From positions 1,550,001 to 1,614,000 of the forward strand of contig NZ_CP022303.1 of assembly GCF_004216475.1 (NCBI RefSeq): a stretch of 64,000 bases of DNA. Reading direction: 5' to 3'. This document shows positions 44,075 through 51,606 of this stretch, piece after piece. Under the pieces are notes generated by a model. The model saw only the letters and a program-made list of their open reading frames with translations. It was not told the origin of the DNA and did no database searches. Each line of letters begins with the position of its first letter. The stretch's first letter is position 1. The translations under genes and the position numbers were made by a program. The DNA is from Thalassococcus sp. S3 (GTDB lineage Bacteria; Pseudomonadota; Alphaproteobacteria; Rhodobacterales; Rhodobacteraceae).

Positions 44075-44776
44075 TCAATCCGCTTCTGGCATGGGGTGGC
44101 CGCGCAGGCGCAGAAAGAGGCTCGCCTCGTCGTTGTTCTTGAAATAGGGCACGCTGGCGGGCGGATTGGGATCGCTCAGGCGGCCCGCGACTTCCGCCAA
44201 AACAACCTCGGTTATGAAGGGCAGATCGAAGCGGCGCGCCTCGGTGAGGGGGATCCATTGCAGGTGCGACAGCTCGTCGGAGGCGTGCGTGAAGTCGTCG
44301 AGATCGCCCTGGATCTCTTCGGCATCCACCAGGAAGAAACGGGCATCGAAGCGGCGCGGACGGCCCGGCGGGGTGAGGGCGCGAAAGACGAATTGCAGAG
44401 GGGCCGCAGCGGGCACATGGCCCGTGGCCGCGAAGCTCTGCCAGTCGGCGGGCACCGTGCCCGACCATGTGCCAGGGCGACCGAGGATGAGGCCCGTCTC
44501 TTCCCACAATTCACGGATGGCGGCGGCGGCAAGCGCGGTCTGAAGACCCGCCTCGGCATCGTCGTCCAGACGCGTAAAGCAGGGTTGTGGCAGGGGGGCG
44601 GCCAGCGGAACGGCGCGGTCGGCGGCATCGACGGCGCCGCCGGGAAAGACAAACTTGTTGGGCATGAAGGCCGCCTTGGCCCCGCGCTGGCCCATCAGGA
44701 TGGCCGGCGTGCTGCCCCGGTCGCGCAGGACGATCACGGTGGATGCGTTGCGGATCGCGGATTTGTCGATGCTCAT
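44075..44776 (-). CDS. Nudix hydrolase
   Basis: A 233-aa protein with a Nudix box split by an insertion: KFVFPGGAVDAADRA, then about 28 residues later AAAAIRELWEETGLILG, giving G-x..-R-E-x-x-E-E-x-G with the metal-binding Glu residues in place. The long spacer is typical of the NUDT19/RPP-type group acting on CoA derivatives, though this is only suggestive. Cytoplasmic. It lies just downstream of a DUF983 gene on the same strand (30 bp gap), probably one transcript. Confidence 0.87.
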   Translation of the reverse strand: MSIDKSAIRNASTVIVLRDRGSTPAILMGQRGAKAAFMPNKFVFPGGAVDAADRAVPLAAPLPQPCFTRLDDDAEAGLQTALAAAAIRELWEETGLILGRPGTWSGTVPADWQSFAATGHVPAAAPLQFVFRALTPPGRPRRFDARFFLVDAEEIQGDLDDFTHASDELSHLQWIPLTEARRFDLPFITEVVLAEVAGRLSDPNPPASVPYFKNNDEASLFLRLRGHPMPEAD

Positions 44777-44806
44777 GTCTGCCCCCCTCCTTTAGCGGGG
44801 CAGGCC

Positions 44807-45220
44807 TCAGGTCGGTTTGCCGAACCCGTGCATCTGGCGCGCCCATTGGAAGGCGACGACGACCCCTTTCAGTCTGGGCAAAAGGTAAAGCGAGAGCGCG
44901 ACACAGCCAACCGCAAAGATCGTAAAGAGGGTCAGCGGGTCGGGGCGCCATTTGACAAAGGCCACGTGAAGCAGCGGCGCCATCAGGTGACCGACGATCA
45001 GGATCGTCAGATAGGCCGGGCCGTCATCGGCCTTTTGCGGGGTGAAATCCTCACGACAGACCGAGCAGTTGTCGGCAACCTTCAGATAGCTTTTCAGAAG
45101 CGGGCCATTGCCGCAATTGGGGCAGCGCCGACGCCATCCCTTCCGCAGCGCGGGCCAGAGGGGCCTTGTGTCGGACGTGTCGGATTTTTCGGATATCGCC
45201 GTCACTTGATCTGCTGTCAT
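44807..45220 (-). CDS. DUF983 membrane protein
   Basis: A 137-aa protein. A short N-terminal region with a zinc-ribbon pattern (CPNCGNGPLLKSYLKVADNC to C, two CxxC pairs) precedes two membrane helices (AYLTILIVGHLMAPLLHVAF, TLFTIFAVGCVALSLYLLPR). This layout is the conserved DUF983 architecture of alphaproteobacteria. Function unknown. ATG 45220 is chosen on family start; the frame upstream to 45547 is not protein-like. It is divergent from the EF-hand gene across 199 bp. Confidence 0.85.
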   Translation of the reverse strand: MTADQVTAISEKSDTSDTRPLWPALRKGWRRRCPNCGNGPLLKSYLKVADNCSVCREDFTPQKADDGPAYLTILIVGHLMAPLLHVAFVKWRPDPLTLFTIFAVGCVALSLYLLPRLKGVVVAFQWARQMHGFGKPT

Positions 45221-45419
45221 AGTGGATCCCTCGCTGGGCCTAAGGGTGAACCCGAGCGCGTTGATGCGAAAGGGGCCAAGGTGTCCTTGCGGCGCGATGT
45301 CGCAAAACACGGTTCGCGAGCCGCCCTCTCTTTTTTCGACGGAATGCGGGCAGGCTGGCGTTGGACTGCCATCAAGACCGCGGCGGAGCGGGCTTGACCG
45401 ACAACAAAAGGAAGAGACT

Positions 45420-45881
45420 ATGAAACGAGCAATTCTGATGTCGTGCCTGATCGCGGGCGGTCTGAGTCTGGGTGCCGGTATCGCGCTGGCCAAGGGGCCT
45501 GCGGGCGGGCCAGGGCTGGAACCGATCCAGTTCGAGCAGTTGGACACCGATCAAAGCGGCGAGATCACGCGCGAGGAAATGCAGAATGTCGCCCGGCTGC
45601 GCTTTGAGGCGGCGGACGCAAACGGCGACGGGATGCTGTCGCTTGAGGAACTGCAGGCTCAGGCGCGCACGCGGGCGGATGAGCGGGCGTCGCGCATGAT
45701 GGACCGCATGGACGCGAATTCCGACGGCCAGCTGGCCATGGAAGAGATGCGCCCGCCGCGTGGCGAGGGGCGCATGTTCGGTCGCATTGATGCCGACGGC
45801 AGCGGCGGTATCTCACAGGAGGAATTCGCCACCGCCCAGGAGCGGATGCGCGACCGCGATCAGAAACGCCGCGCCAACTAA
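45420..45881 (+). CDS. Secreted EF-hand protein with four calcium loops
   Basis: A 153-aa protein with a signal peptide (MKRAILMSCLIAGGLSLGAG to IALA). Four EF-hand loops of the DxDxSGxI type follow: DTDQSGEITREE, DANGDGMLSLEE, DANSDGQLAMEE and DADGSGGISQEE. All have acidic residues at positions 1, 3 and 12, so calcium binding in the periplasm is likely. AAGGAAGAG precedes ATG 45420. It lies 92 bp upstream of a sigma factor operon on the same strand, which may indicate a shared envelope-stress or metal-related role; that link is inference. Confidence 0.85.
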   Translation: MKRAILMSCLIAGGLSLGAGIALAKGPAGGPGLEPIQFEQLDTDQSGEITREEMQNVARLRFEAADANGDGMLSLEELQAQARTRADERASRMMDRMDANSDGQLAMEEMRPPRGEGRMFGRIDADGSGGISQEEFATAQERMRDRDQKRRAN

Positions 45882-45973
45882 GCGAAACGAATGTGGCGCG
45901 AGACAGTGCTGGCACCTTGGAGCTGGCGGCGGGACAGGTTAGCTCTCTGACCATGTTTCGCCGAGCGGTTGCA

Positions 45974-46543
45974 ATGGACGAGACCTCGGACGAGGACTTG
46001 CTGGCACGATATGCCACGGGCGATGCCGTGGCAGCCCAGGAACTGACCCGACGGCACGCGCCGCGCGCGTTTGCCGTCGCGTTTCGAATGCTTGCGGATC
46101 GGGCGGAAGCGGAGGATGTGGCACAGGAAGCGCTGCTGAGGCTGTGGAAGATCGCACCGGATTGGCGCCGGGGAGAAGCACAGGTGAGCACATGGCTCTA
46201 TCGTGTCACGTTTAATCTGAGCGCCGATGTGCTACGCAAGAGAAAGCGGGTTGGTGTTGCGCTGGACGACGCGCCCGAGCCCGTGGATGAGGCAAAACCA
46301 CCCGCGGAACGGATGCTGGACCACGCCCGTGCCGCAGCGCTGCAAGAGGCGCTTGGGACCTTGCCGGACCGGCAGCGTCAGGCGGTGGTCCTGCGCCACA
46401 TCGAAGGGTTGGGGAACCCTGAGATCGCACAGGTCATGGACATAAGTGTCGAGGCGGTCGAAAGTCTGACCGCGCGCGGCAAACGCGCATTGGCGGCTGT
46501 CTTGAAAGGGCGGCGTGCAGAATTGGGGTATCAGGATGGCTGA
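45974..46543 (+). CDS. ECF-type RNA polymerase sigma factor
   Basis: A 189-aa sigma factor. Region 2 is seen in LADRAEAEDVAQEALLRLWK and STWLYRVTFNLSADVLRKRK, and region 4 in LPDRQRQAVVLRHIEGLGNP and EIAQVMDISVEAVESLTARG. The start is uncertain: 45974 (MDETSDEDLL) fits family length best, but ATG 45953 and GTG 45893 are in frame and none has a strong ribosome site. The next gene overlaps its end by 8 bp and encodes a small membrane protein, then a CnrX-like sensor follows: a sigma / anti-sigma / periplasmic sensor arrangement. Confidence 0.88.
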   Translation: MDETSDEDLLARYATGDAVAAQELTRRHAPRAFAVAFRMLADRAEAEDVAQEALLRLWKIAPDWRRGEAQVSTWLYRVTFNLSADVLRKRKRVGVALDDAPEPVDEAKPPAERMLDHARAAALQEALGTLPDRQRQAVVLRHIEGLGNPEIAQVMDISVEAVESLTARGKRALAAVLKGRRAELGYQDG

Positions 46544-46898
46544 TCAGGACCGGGACGACGCATTTCTGGAGGCGTATTGGAGCGCCGCCCGGCGATTGCC
46601 GCCGGAACCGGCACCTGACTGGATGCAGCGGATCACGGCGGAGGCGCTGCAGGAACAGCAAAGGCGGGCGGCCCCCGGCGACCGGCCCGAAGGTTTTTGG
46701 GCGCAACTTTACCAAGTGCTGGGCGGCTGGCAGGGCGTCGGCGGGCTGGTGGCCGCCTGCGCGGCGGGCATCTGGATCGGCTTCGCGCCGCCGGCCTCCC
46801 TCCCTGACCCGGTCGCGGTGGTGATCGGGGACAGCACGGATGTGAACCTTTTGCAGGTGGGGATGTTTGACATTGCGATGGCGCTTGAGGAAGGCTGA
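46536..46898 (+). CDS. Small single-span membrane protein, candidate anti-sigma factor
   Basis: A 120-aa protein: an acidic N-terminal cytoplasmic region (MADQDRDDAFLEAYWSAARR), one probable membrane helix at about residues 72-92 (GVGGLVAACAAGIWIGFAPP), and a short periplasmic tail. It overlaps the sigma gene by 8 bp. The size and topology suit an anti-sigma factor, although no zinc-binding ZAS motif (HxxxCxxC) is visible. Role inferred from position only. Confidence 0.6.
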   Translation: MADQDRDDAFLEAYWSAARRLPPEPAPDWMQRITAEALQEQQRRAAPGDRPEGFWAQLYQVLGGWQGVGGLVAACAAGIWIGFAPPASLPDPVAVVIGDSTDVNLLQVGMFDIAMALEEG

Positions 46899-46901
46899 TT
46901 G

Positions 46902-47384
46902 ATGAGTGCAACCAAAAGGCCGGGGCGCTGGCTGCGCGTTTTGCTGATCGTCTCGCTTGGGGCCAATCTTTTGTTCATGGGGGCAATCGCCGGAGCCTGG
47001 GCCAGGTTTGGGGGCCCACCGGAGATGACCCCGGGACCGCCGCATAGCGGTGTGGTGTTCTACCGGGAATTGCCGCCGGAGACCCGGAGGGAGATGCGCC
47101 AGTCGCTGAAACGCGTTTTCGCCGCGATCCGCGGCGCGGGTATCGCGGAGGCCGAAGAGATCGGCGCGGCGATCCGGTCGGAGCCTTTCGATGCCGAACG
47201 ACTGGGGGCGATCCTCGACGAGCAGGCGCATCAGATCTTCGATGCGCAATTCGACATCAAGGATGTCTGGCTGGAGAAGGTCAGAGAGATGTCGACGGCG
47301 GAGCGCGCAGCCTATGCCGATCGCGTTGAGACGGCGCTGAAGGAACGCGGCAAGCGCCCCCCGAAGCCACCGCGCGGAGACTGA
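46902..47384 (+). CDS. Periplasmic metal-sensor-like protein (CnrX/ZraP family)
   Basis: A 160-aa protein with an N-terminal signal anchor (LRVLLIVSLGANLLFMGAIA) and a helical periplasmic domain (ELPPETRREMRQSLKRVFAA, LDEQAHQIFDAQFDIKDVWL, VREMSTAERAAYADRVETAL). This is the heavy-metal sensor / LTXXQ-like helical hairpin fold of CnrX and ZraP. His and Met are few, so strong metal binding is not obvious. It starts at ATG 46902, 3 bp after the previous stop, so it is in the sigma operon and probably relays an envelope signal. Confidence 0.75.
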   Translation: MSATKRPGRWLRVLLIVSLGANLLFMGAIAGAWARFGGPPEMTPGPPHSGVVFYRELPPETRREMRQSLKRVFAAIRGAGIAEAEEIGAAIRSEPFDAERLGAILDEQAHQIFDAQFDIKDVWLEKVREMSTAERAAYADRVETALKERGKRPPKPPRGD

Positions 47385-47402
47385 GGCGATAGGATCGCGG
47401 GG

Positions 47403-48809
47403 TCAGGCCGCCGGCCTGACGAGCGTGACCTGATTGCGCCCCGCACCCTTCGATTGATAGAGCGCCTGGTCGGCCAGGCCCAATAGCACGGATGCACCGC
47501 TGCCGCCGGACTGGCACAGAGCGCCGTCGCCCTCGCGCCCGGAGGATACGGTCAGCCCCACGCTGATGGTCACGTCGACCGGGGGATGGGCGGGGCCGGT
47601 CAGAAACGGGCTCTCCTCGATTTTCTCGCACAATCGTTCGGCCGCCACTTGTGCCTTGGAGAGGCCGGTATCCGGCATCACGATCAAGAACTCCTCTCCT
47701 CCGACGCGCGCGACAAGATCGACCGCACGCAGGTTGGAGGTCAGGCGCCGGGCGGCTTCCGTCAGAACGGCGTCGCCCGCAGCATGGCCATAGAGATCGT
47801 TGATGCGCTTGAAATGATCGAGATCGGCAAGCATGACCGCGAAACTGCGACCGGTCTCTGCCGCGCGCGCGGCGACGCGGGACAGATGGGGCATCGCGTA
47901 ACGCCGGTTGTAGAGACCCGTCATGGGGTCGATCACCGCAGCCTCCAGCCCGTGGCGGACGGTCGCCCGCAGACGGTCCTGGTTTTGTTTGTTGCGGATC
48001 TGGGCGGCGATCCGAAGGGCCAGTTCCTCCGGTTCGAAATCCGTCAGCATCACGTCATTCGCGCCCAGATCCAGCGCATCGGCTGCCAATGTCTGATGCG
48101 CTGGCGATATCAGGGCGATGATGCCGGAATGACGGGTATTGGCGCGCGCCCGCAGATCCGCCAGCAGACGCAGCCCGTGATCGGCGCTGTCGGGCGAGAG
48201 GGCGATGACAAGGACGTCGGGCGCGCTGTCCTGCATGATGTGACCCAGCGCGTCATCAAGTGAGAAGCATTTCAGACGCGCGCGGGTAAACGGCTTGAGG
48301 GCGGCCTGCCAGAGGGCACTGATGTTCTTGGCGGTGCTGAGAAGGCCGACGGAGGCCGGCGCGGCAAAGTGGGCCGCCGGTTCGGCAAAGCCAAGGGCCC
48401 GCGACGTGCCGTCCCGCAGCCGCAGCTCCTCGGCGCTGTTGCGCGCGCGGATCAGGCTGCGGATGCGGGCCTGAAGGATAATCTCGTTCAGCGGATGGCT
48501 CATGACATCGTCGGCCCCCGCGGCAAGTGCGGCCCGGCGCATGGCGGGATCGTCCTGCGCGGTGAGCACGAGGATCGGCACATGCGCGATATCGTCGGTC
48601 GCCTTGATCACGCGGCAAATGGCGGGAGCGTTGTCGTCCGGCAGTTCGGCGGCGAGGATCATCAGGTCGGGCTGCGTCGCGCGCACCTGATCCACGAGGC
48701 TTGCGGCCCGGGACGCCTGCGCAATGTCATAGAACGCCGGTGAGAGCTTGGCCTTGAGAAGGATGCGGTTGGTGGCAACCCCATCTACGATCAGGATCGT
48801 ACCTTGCAC
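47403..48809 (-). CDS. PleD-like diguanylate cyclase with degenerate receiver
   Basis: A 468-aa protein in the PleD order: REC1 (residues 3-125), REC2-like (about 155-275), GGDEF (about 285-460). The cyclase site is GGEEF at 370-374 with a product-inhibition site RAVD at 361-364, so it should make cyclic di-GMP and be feedback-inhibited. In REC1 the acidic pocket is IVDG instead of VDD, and the phosphoacceptor position (53, as in PleD) is Ala within ILAAELPD. Phosphorylation of REC1 is therefore unlikely. It is divergent from the DUF3572 gene. Confidence 0.9.
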   Translation of the reverse strand: MQGTILIVDGVATNRILLKAKLSPAFYDIAQASRAASLVDQVRATQPDLMILAAELPDDNAPAICRVIKATDDIAHVPILVLTAQDDPAMRRAALAAGADDVMSHPLNEIILQARIRSLIRARNSAEELRLRDGTSRALGFAEPAAHFAAPASVGLLSTAKNISALWQAALKPFTRARLKCFSLDDALGHIMQDSAPDVLVIALSPDSADHGLRLLADLRARANTRHSGIIALISPAHQTLAADALDLGANDVMLTDFEPEELALRIAAQIRNKQNQDRLRATVRHGLEAAVIDPMTGLYNRRYAMPHLSRVAARAAETGRSFAVMLADLDHFKRINDLYGHAAGDAVLTEAARRLTSNLRAVDLVARVGGEEFLIVMPDTGLSKAQVAAERLCEKIEESPFLTGPAHPPVDVTISVGLTVSSGREGDGALCQSGGSGASVLLGLADQALYQSKGAGRNQVTLVRPAA

Positions 48810-48911
48810 GACTTACCTTTCGAACTTGCATTCCAGCGATCCGTGCAGTCTTTAGGAGAGTGGTTAATAAACTCTTTCCGTTTCGCCTAAAATCGGGGAG
48901 GTCGAGGAAGG

Positions 48912-49190
48912 ATGCAGCGGGAAACCGCCGAAACGCTGGCATTGAATGCCCTGAGCTGGCTGGTTGCACATGAGGAGTTGCGACCGGTTTTTCTGAGTTC
49001 CACGGGCCTGTCCGAGGCGGATCTGCGCAGCCGCGCGGGGGACCCGGATGTTCTGGGCTCGGTCCTCGATTTTTTGATGATGGATGACGCGTGGGTCATC
49101 GCGTTCTGCGACGCGAACGGTTTTGCCTACGATCAGCCGATGCAGGCCCGCGCGGCGCTGCCGGGCGGTGCCCAGATGCATTGGACCTGA
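48912..49190 (+). CDS. DUF3572 protein
   Basis: A 92-aa protein matching the small alphaproteobacterial DUF3572 family: ETAETLALNALSWLVAHEEL, then FLSSTGLSEADLRSRAGDP, VLDFLMMDDAWVIAFCDANG. The family has no known function; in other alphaproteobacteria it is often near response regulators of the PleD/DivK type, as here. AGGAAGG-type sequence lies before ATG 48912. The HAD gene follows 3 bp later, so the two form one operon. Confidence 0.88.
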   Translation: MQRETAETLALNALSWLVAHEELRPVFLSSTGLSEADLRSRAGDPDVLGSVLDFLMMDDAWVIAFCDANGFAYDQPMQARAALPGGAQMHWT

Positions 49191-49193
49191 ACG

Positions 49194-49883
49194 ATGAAAA
49201 TCGAGGCCATTCTTTTTGACAAGGACGGAACGCTCTTTGACTTTTCGGCGACCTGGGATGTCTGGGCGGCCGAGGTGATAAGGGACCTGGCGGGGGGGCA
49301 GACAGAGCGCGAGAGGGCGCTTGCGGGCGCGGTTTACTACGACCTCGATGCGGGGACCTTTCTGCCGGAAAGCCGGGTTATCGCAGGCACCAACCGGGAG
49401 GCCGCGGAATGCTTTGCCCGAGAGCTTCCAGAACGTCATGTGGATGAGATCGAGATTTTCCTGGCCGAGCGCGCGAAATCGGCGCCGCTGGTGCCGGCTG
49501 TGCCGCTGGGCCCGTGTCTGGATCGTCTTCTGGCCCGTGATCTCGCGCTGGGCGTGATGACCAATGACACCGAAAGCGGGGCGTATGCGCATCTGGACGC
49601 GGCGGGGATTAGGGATCGCTTTGCCTTTGTCGCGGGGTTTGACAGCGGCTTTGGCGCCAAGCCCGCGCCCGACCCGCTTTTGGCCTTTTGCCGCGCTGTC
49701 GGCGTCACCCCGGAGGCGGGGGTGATGGTCGGCGACAGCCCCCATGATCTGATCGCGGGAAGGGCCGCGGGCATGCGGACCGCGGCGGTGCTGACCGGTG
49801 TCGCGGGAGAGGCGGAGCTTGCACCACTGGCGGACGTGGTCCTGCCGGATATCGGTCACCTGGAAGGCTGGATCGCCCCCTGA
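49194..49883 (+). CDS. HAD family hydrolase (phosphoglycolate phosphatase-like)
   Basis: A 229-aa HAD phosphatase. Motif I is ILFDKDGTLFDF (nucleophile Asp and acid/base Asp), motif II is in LGVMTNDTESG, the Lys of motif III is in GFGAKPAPDPLLAFC, and motif IV is VMVGDSPHDLIAGRAAGM. A helical cap lies between motifs I and II. Cytoplasmic phosphatase acting on a small phosphorylated metabolite; the exact substrate is not evident. It follows DUF3572 by 3 bp. Confidence 0.9.
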   Translation: MKIEAILFDKDGTLFDFSATWDVWAAEVIRDLAGGQTERERALAGAVYYDLDAGTFLPESRVIAGTNREAAECFARELPERHVDEIEIFLAERAKSAPLVPAVPLGPCLDRLLARDLALGVMTNDTESGAYAHLDAAGIRDRFAFVAGFDSGFGAKPAPDPLLAFCRAVGVTPEAGVMVGDSPHDLIAGRAAGMRTAAVLTGVAGEAELAPLADVVLPDIGHLEGWIAP

Positions 49884-49987
49884 CGCGAGGGGCGGGTGCG
49901 AAGAACGACAGCAGGTGTCGCGAATAGAAAGGAACCTCGGGGCCGCCTGCGGCCAACCTTTTGCTGACCAGCAGCGGGAGGGTTCTC

Positions 49988-51547
49988 ATGGCGGATGGAG
50001 CGGGACGCAGGCGGCGCGGCGGCGGACGGGCCGGGAACGCGGCACGGCGCGGGGGCGCGGTGATCGAACAGATGCCATGGCGCGTGCCGGTCAACACCGA
50101 CCGGCCGGTGGAACCGCTGGATCAGGACGGCGTAGAAGCGATCCACGAGGGCGCCATGCGGATCCTCGAGGAAGTGGGCGTTGCCTTTCTGAACGAAGAA
50201 GCGCTTGGGATCCTCAAAGAGGCCGGGTGCAAGACAGAAGGCGACATCGTCTTCATGGACCGCGAATTCGTGATGGAAATGGTCGGCAAGGCGCCGTCGC
50301 AATTCACCATCATGCCCCGCAATCCGGAGCGGGCGATCACGATTGGCGGGCGCAATATCGTGTTTGGCAACGTCTCTTCCCCGCCCAATTACTGGGATAT
50401 GCAGATCGGAAAGAAGGTGCCCGGCACGCGTGAAATGTGCGCGAACATGCTGAAGCTGACCCAGTATTTCAACTGTATCCACTTCGCGGGCGGCTACCCG
50501 GTCGAGCCGGTGGATATCCACGCCTCTGTCCGCCATCTCGACGTGCTCTACGACAAGCTGACGCTCACCGATAAGGTAATGCACGCCTATAGCCTGGGTA
50601 AAGAGCGGGTCGAGGACGTGATGGAGATGGTGCGGATCGCGGGCGGCATGACCGATGCCGAGTTCGAGGCCCGGCCGCATATGTATACGAACATCAACTC
50701 GACCTCGCCTCTGAAGCACGACCATCCGATGATCGACGGCTGCCTGCGTCTGATCCGGCGCGGGCAGGCGGTCGTGGTCACGCCCTTCACCCTTGCGGGC
50801 GCCATGGCCCCGGTGACGATGGCCGGAGCGGTCGCGCAATCCATAGCCGAAGCGCTTTGTGCGGTGGCCCTCTTTCAATATGTCCGTCCGGGCGCGCCCT
50901 GCGCGATTGGCACGTTCACGTCGAACGTGGATATGAAAAGCGGTGCGCCCGCCTTCGGGACGCCGGAATATATGCGCGCGACCCAGATGACTGGGCAGCT
51001 TGCGCGGTTCTACGGATTGCCGATGCGCTCCTCGGGTGTCTGTGCCGCGAATGTGCCGGACGGTCAGGCCATGTGGGAGACCTCCAACAGCCTATGGGCG
51101 GCGGTGCAGTCGGGGACGAACATGGTCTACCATGCCGCCGGCTGGCTGGAGGGCGGATTGATCGCGAGCCCGGAGAAGTTTGTCATGGATTGCGAGATTA
51201 TCCAGCAAATCCAAAGGTATATGGAGCCAGAAATCACCGCGACGACCGCTGATGATATCGCCCTGGATGCCATCAAGGCGGTGGGCAATGACGGACATTT
51301 CTTTGGCATCGAACATACGCAGGCACGCTATACCACCGCCTTTTATCAACCCTATCTGAGCGATTGGAAGAATTACGAAGGCTGGGAAGCGGCAGGCGGG
51401 GTCTGGACCGCGGAAAGGGCCCATCACCTCTTCAAGGAGATCGTCGCTCAGTTCGAGGCGCCCCCGATGGATGAGGCCATACGCGAGGAGCTGGCTGATT
51501 TCGTCACCCGCAGAAAATCGGAAGGCGGGGCGCCGACGGACTTCTGA
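49988..51547 (+). CDS. Trimethylamine methyltransferase (MttB) superfamily protein, non-pyrrolysine
   Basis: A 519-aa MttB-superfamily protein. Its Arg/Gly-rich start ([20 protein letters not shown]) is common in alphaproteobacterial members, then comes the TIM-barrel body (EGAMRILEEVGVAFLNEEAL, NVSSPPNYWDMQIGKKVPGT, SGTNMVYHAAGWLEGGLIAS). There is no in-frame TAG, so it lacks pyrrolysine; such homologues demethylate quaternary amines such as glycine betaine and pass methyl to a corrinoid protein. No corrinoid protein or reductive activator is in the window. GGGAGG precedes ATG 49988. The carnitine-to-betaine genes 9 kb away make betaine a possible substrate; this is inference. Confidence 0.85.
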   Translation: MADGAGRRRRGGGRAGNAARRGGAVIEQMPWRVPVNTDRPVEPLDQDGVEAIHEGAMRILEEVGVAFLNEEALGILKEAGCKTEGDIVFMDREFVMEMVGKAPSQFTIMPRNPERAITIGGRNIVFGNVSSPPNYWDMQIGKKVPGTREMCANMLKLTQYFNCIHFAGGYPVEPVDIHASVRHLDVLYDKLTLTDKVMHAYSLGKERVEDVMEMVRIAGGMTDAEFEARPHMYTNINSTSPLKHDHPMIDGCLRLIRRGQAVVVTPFTLAGAMAPVTMAGAVAQSIAEALCAVALFQYVRPGAPCAIGTFTSNVDMKSGAPAFGTPEYMRATQMTGQLARFYGLPMRSSGVCAANVPDGQAMWETSNSLWAAVQSGTNMVYHAAGWLEGGLIASPEKFVMDCEIIQQIQRYMEPEITATTADDIALDAIKAVGNDGHFFGIEHTQARYTTAFYQPYLSDWKNYEGWEAAGGVWTAERAHHLFKEIVAQFEAPPMDEAIREELADFVTRRKSEGGAPTDF

Positions 51548-51606
51548 CCTCTGGTGTCCACACATAGATCTGGATAGCTTGGACGAGGTTGGAGTGGAGA
51601 TCGGGA

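Noticed and set aside
49988..51547. Possible pyrrolysine codon in the MttB homologue
   Set aside because: The frame contains no in-frame TAG before its stop; the protein is complete without readthrough.
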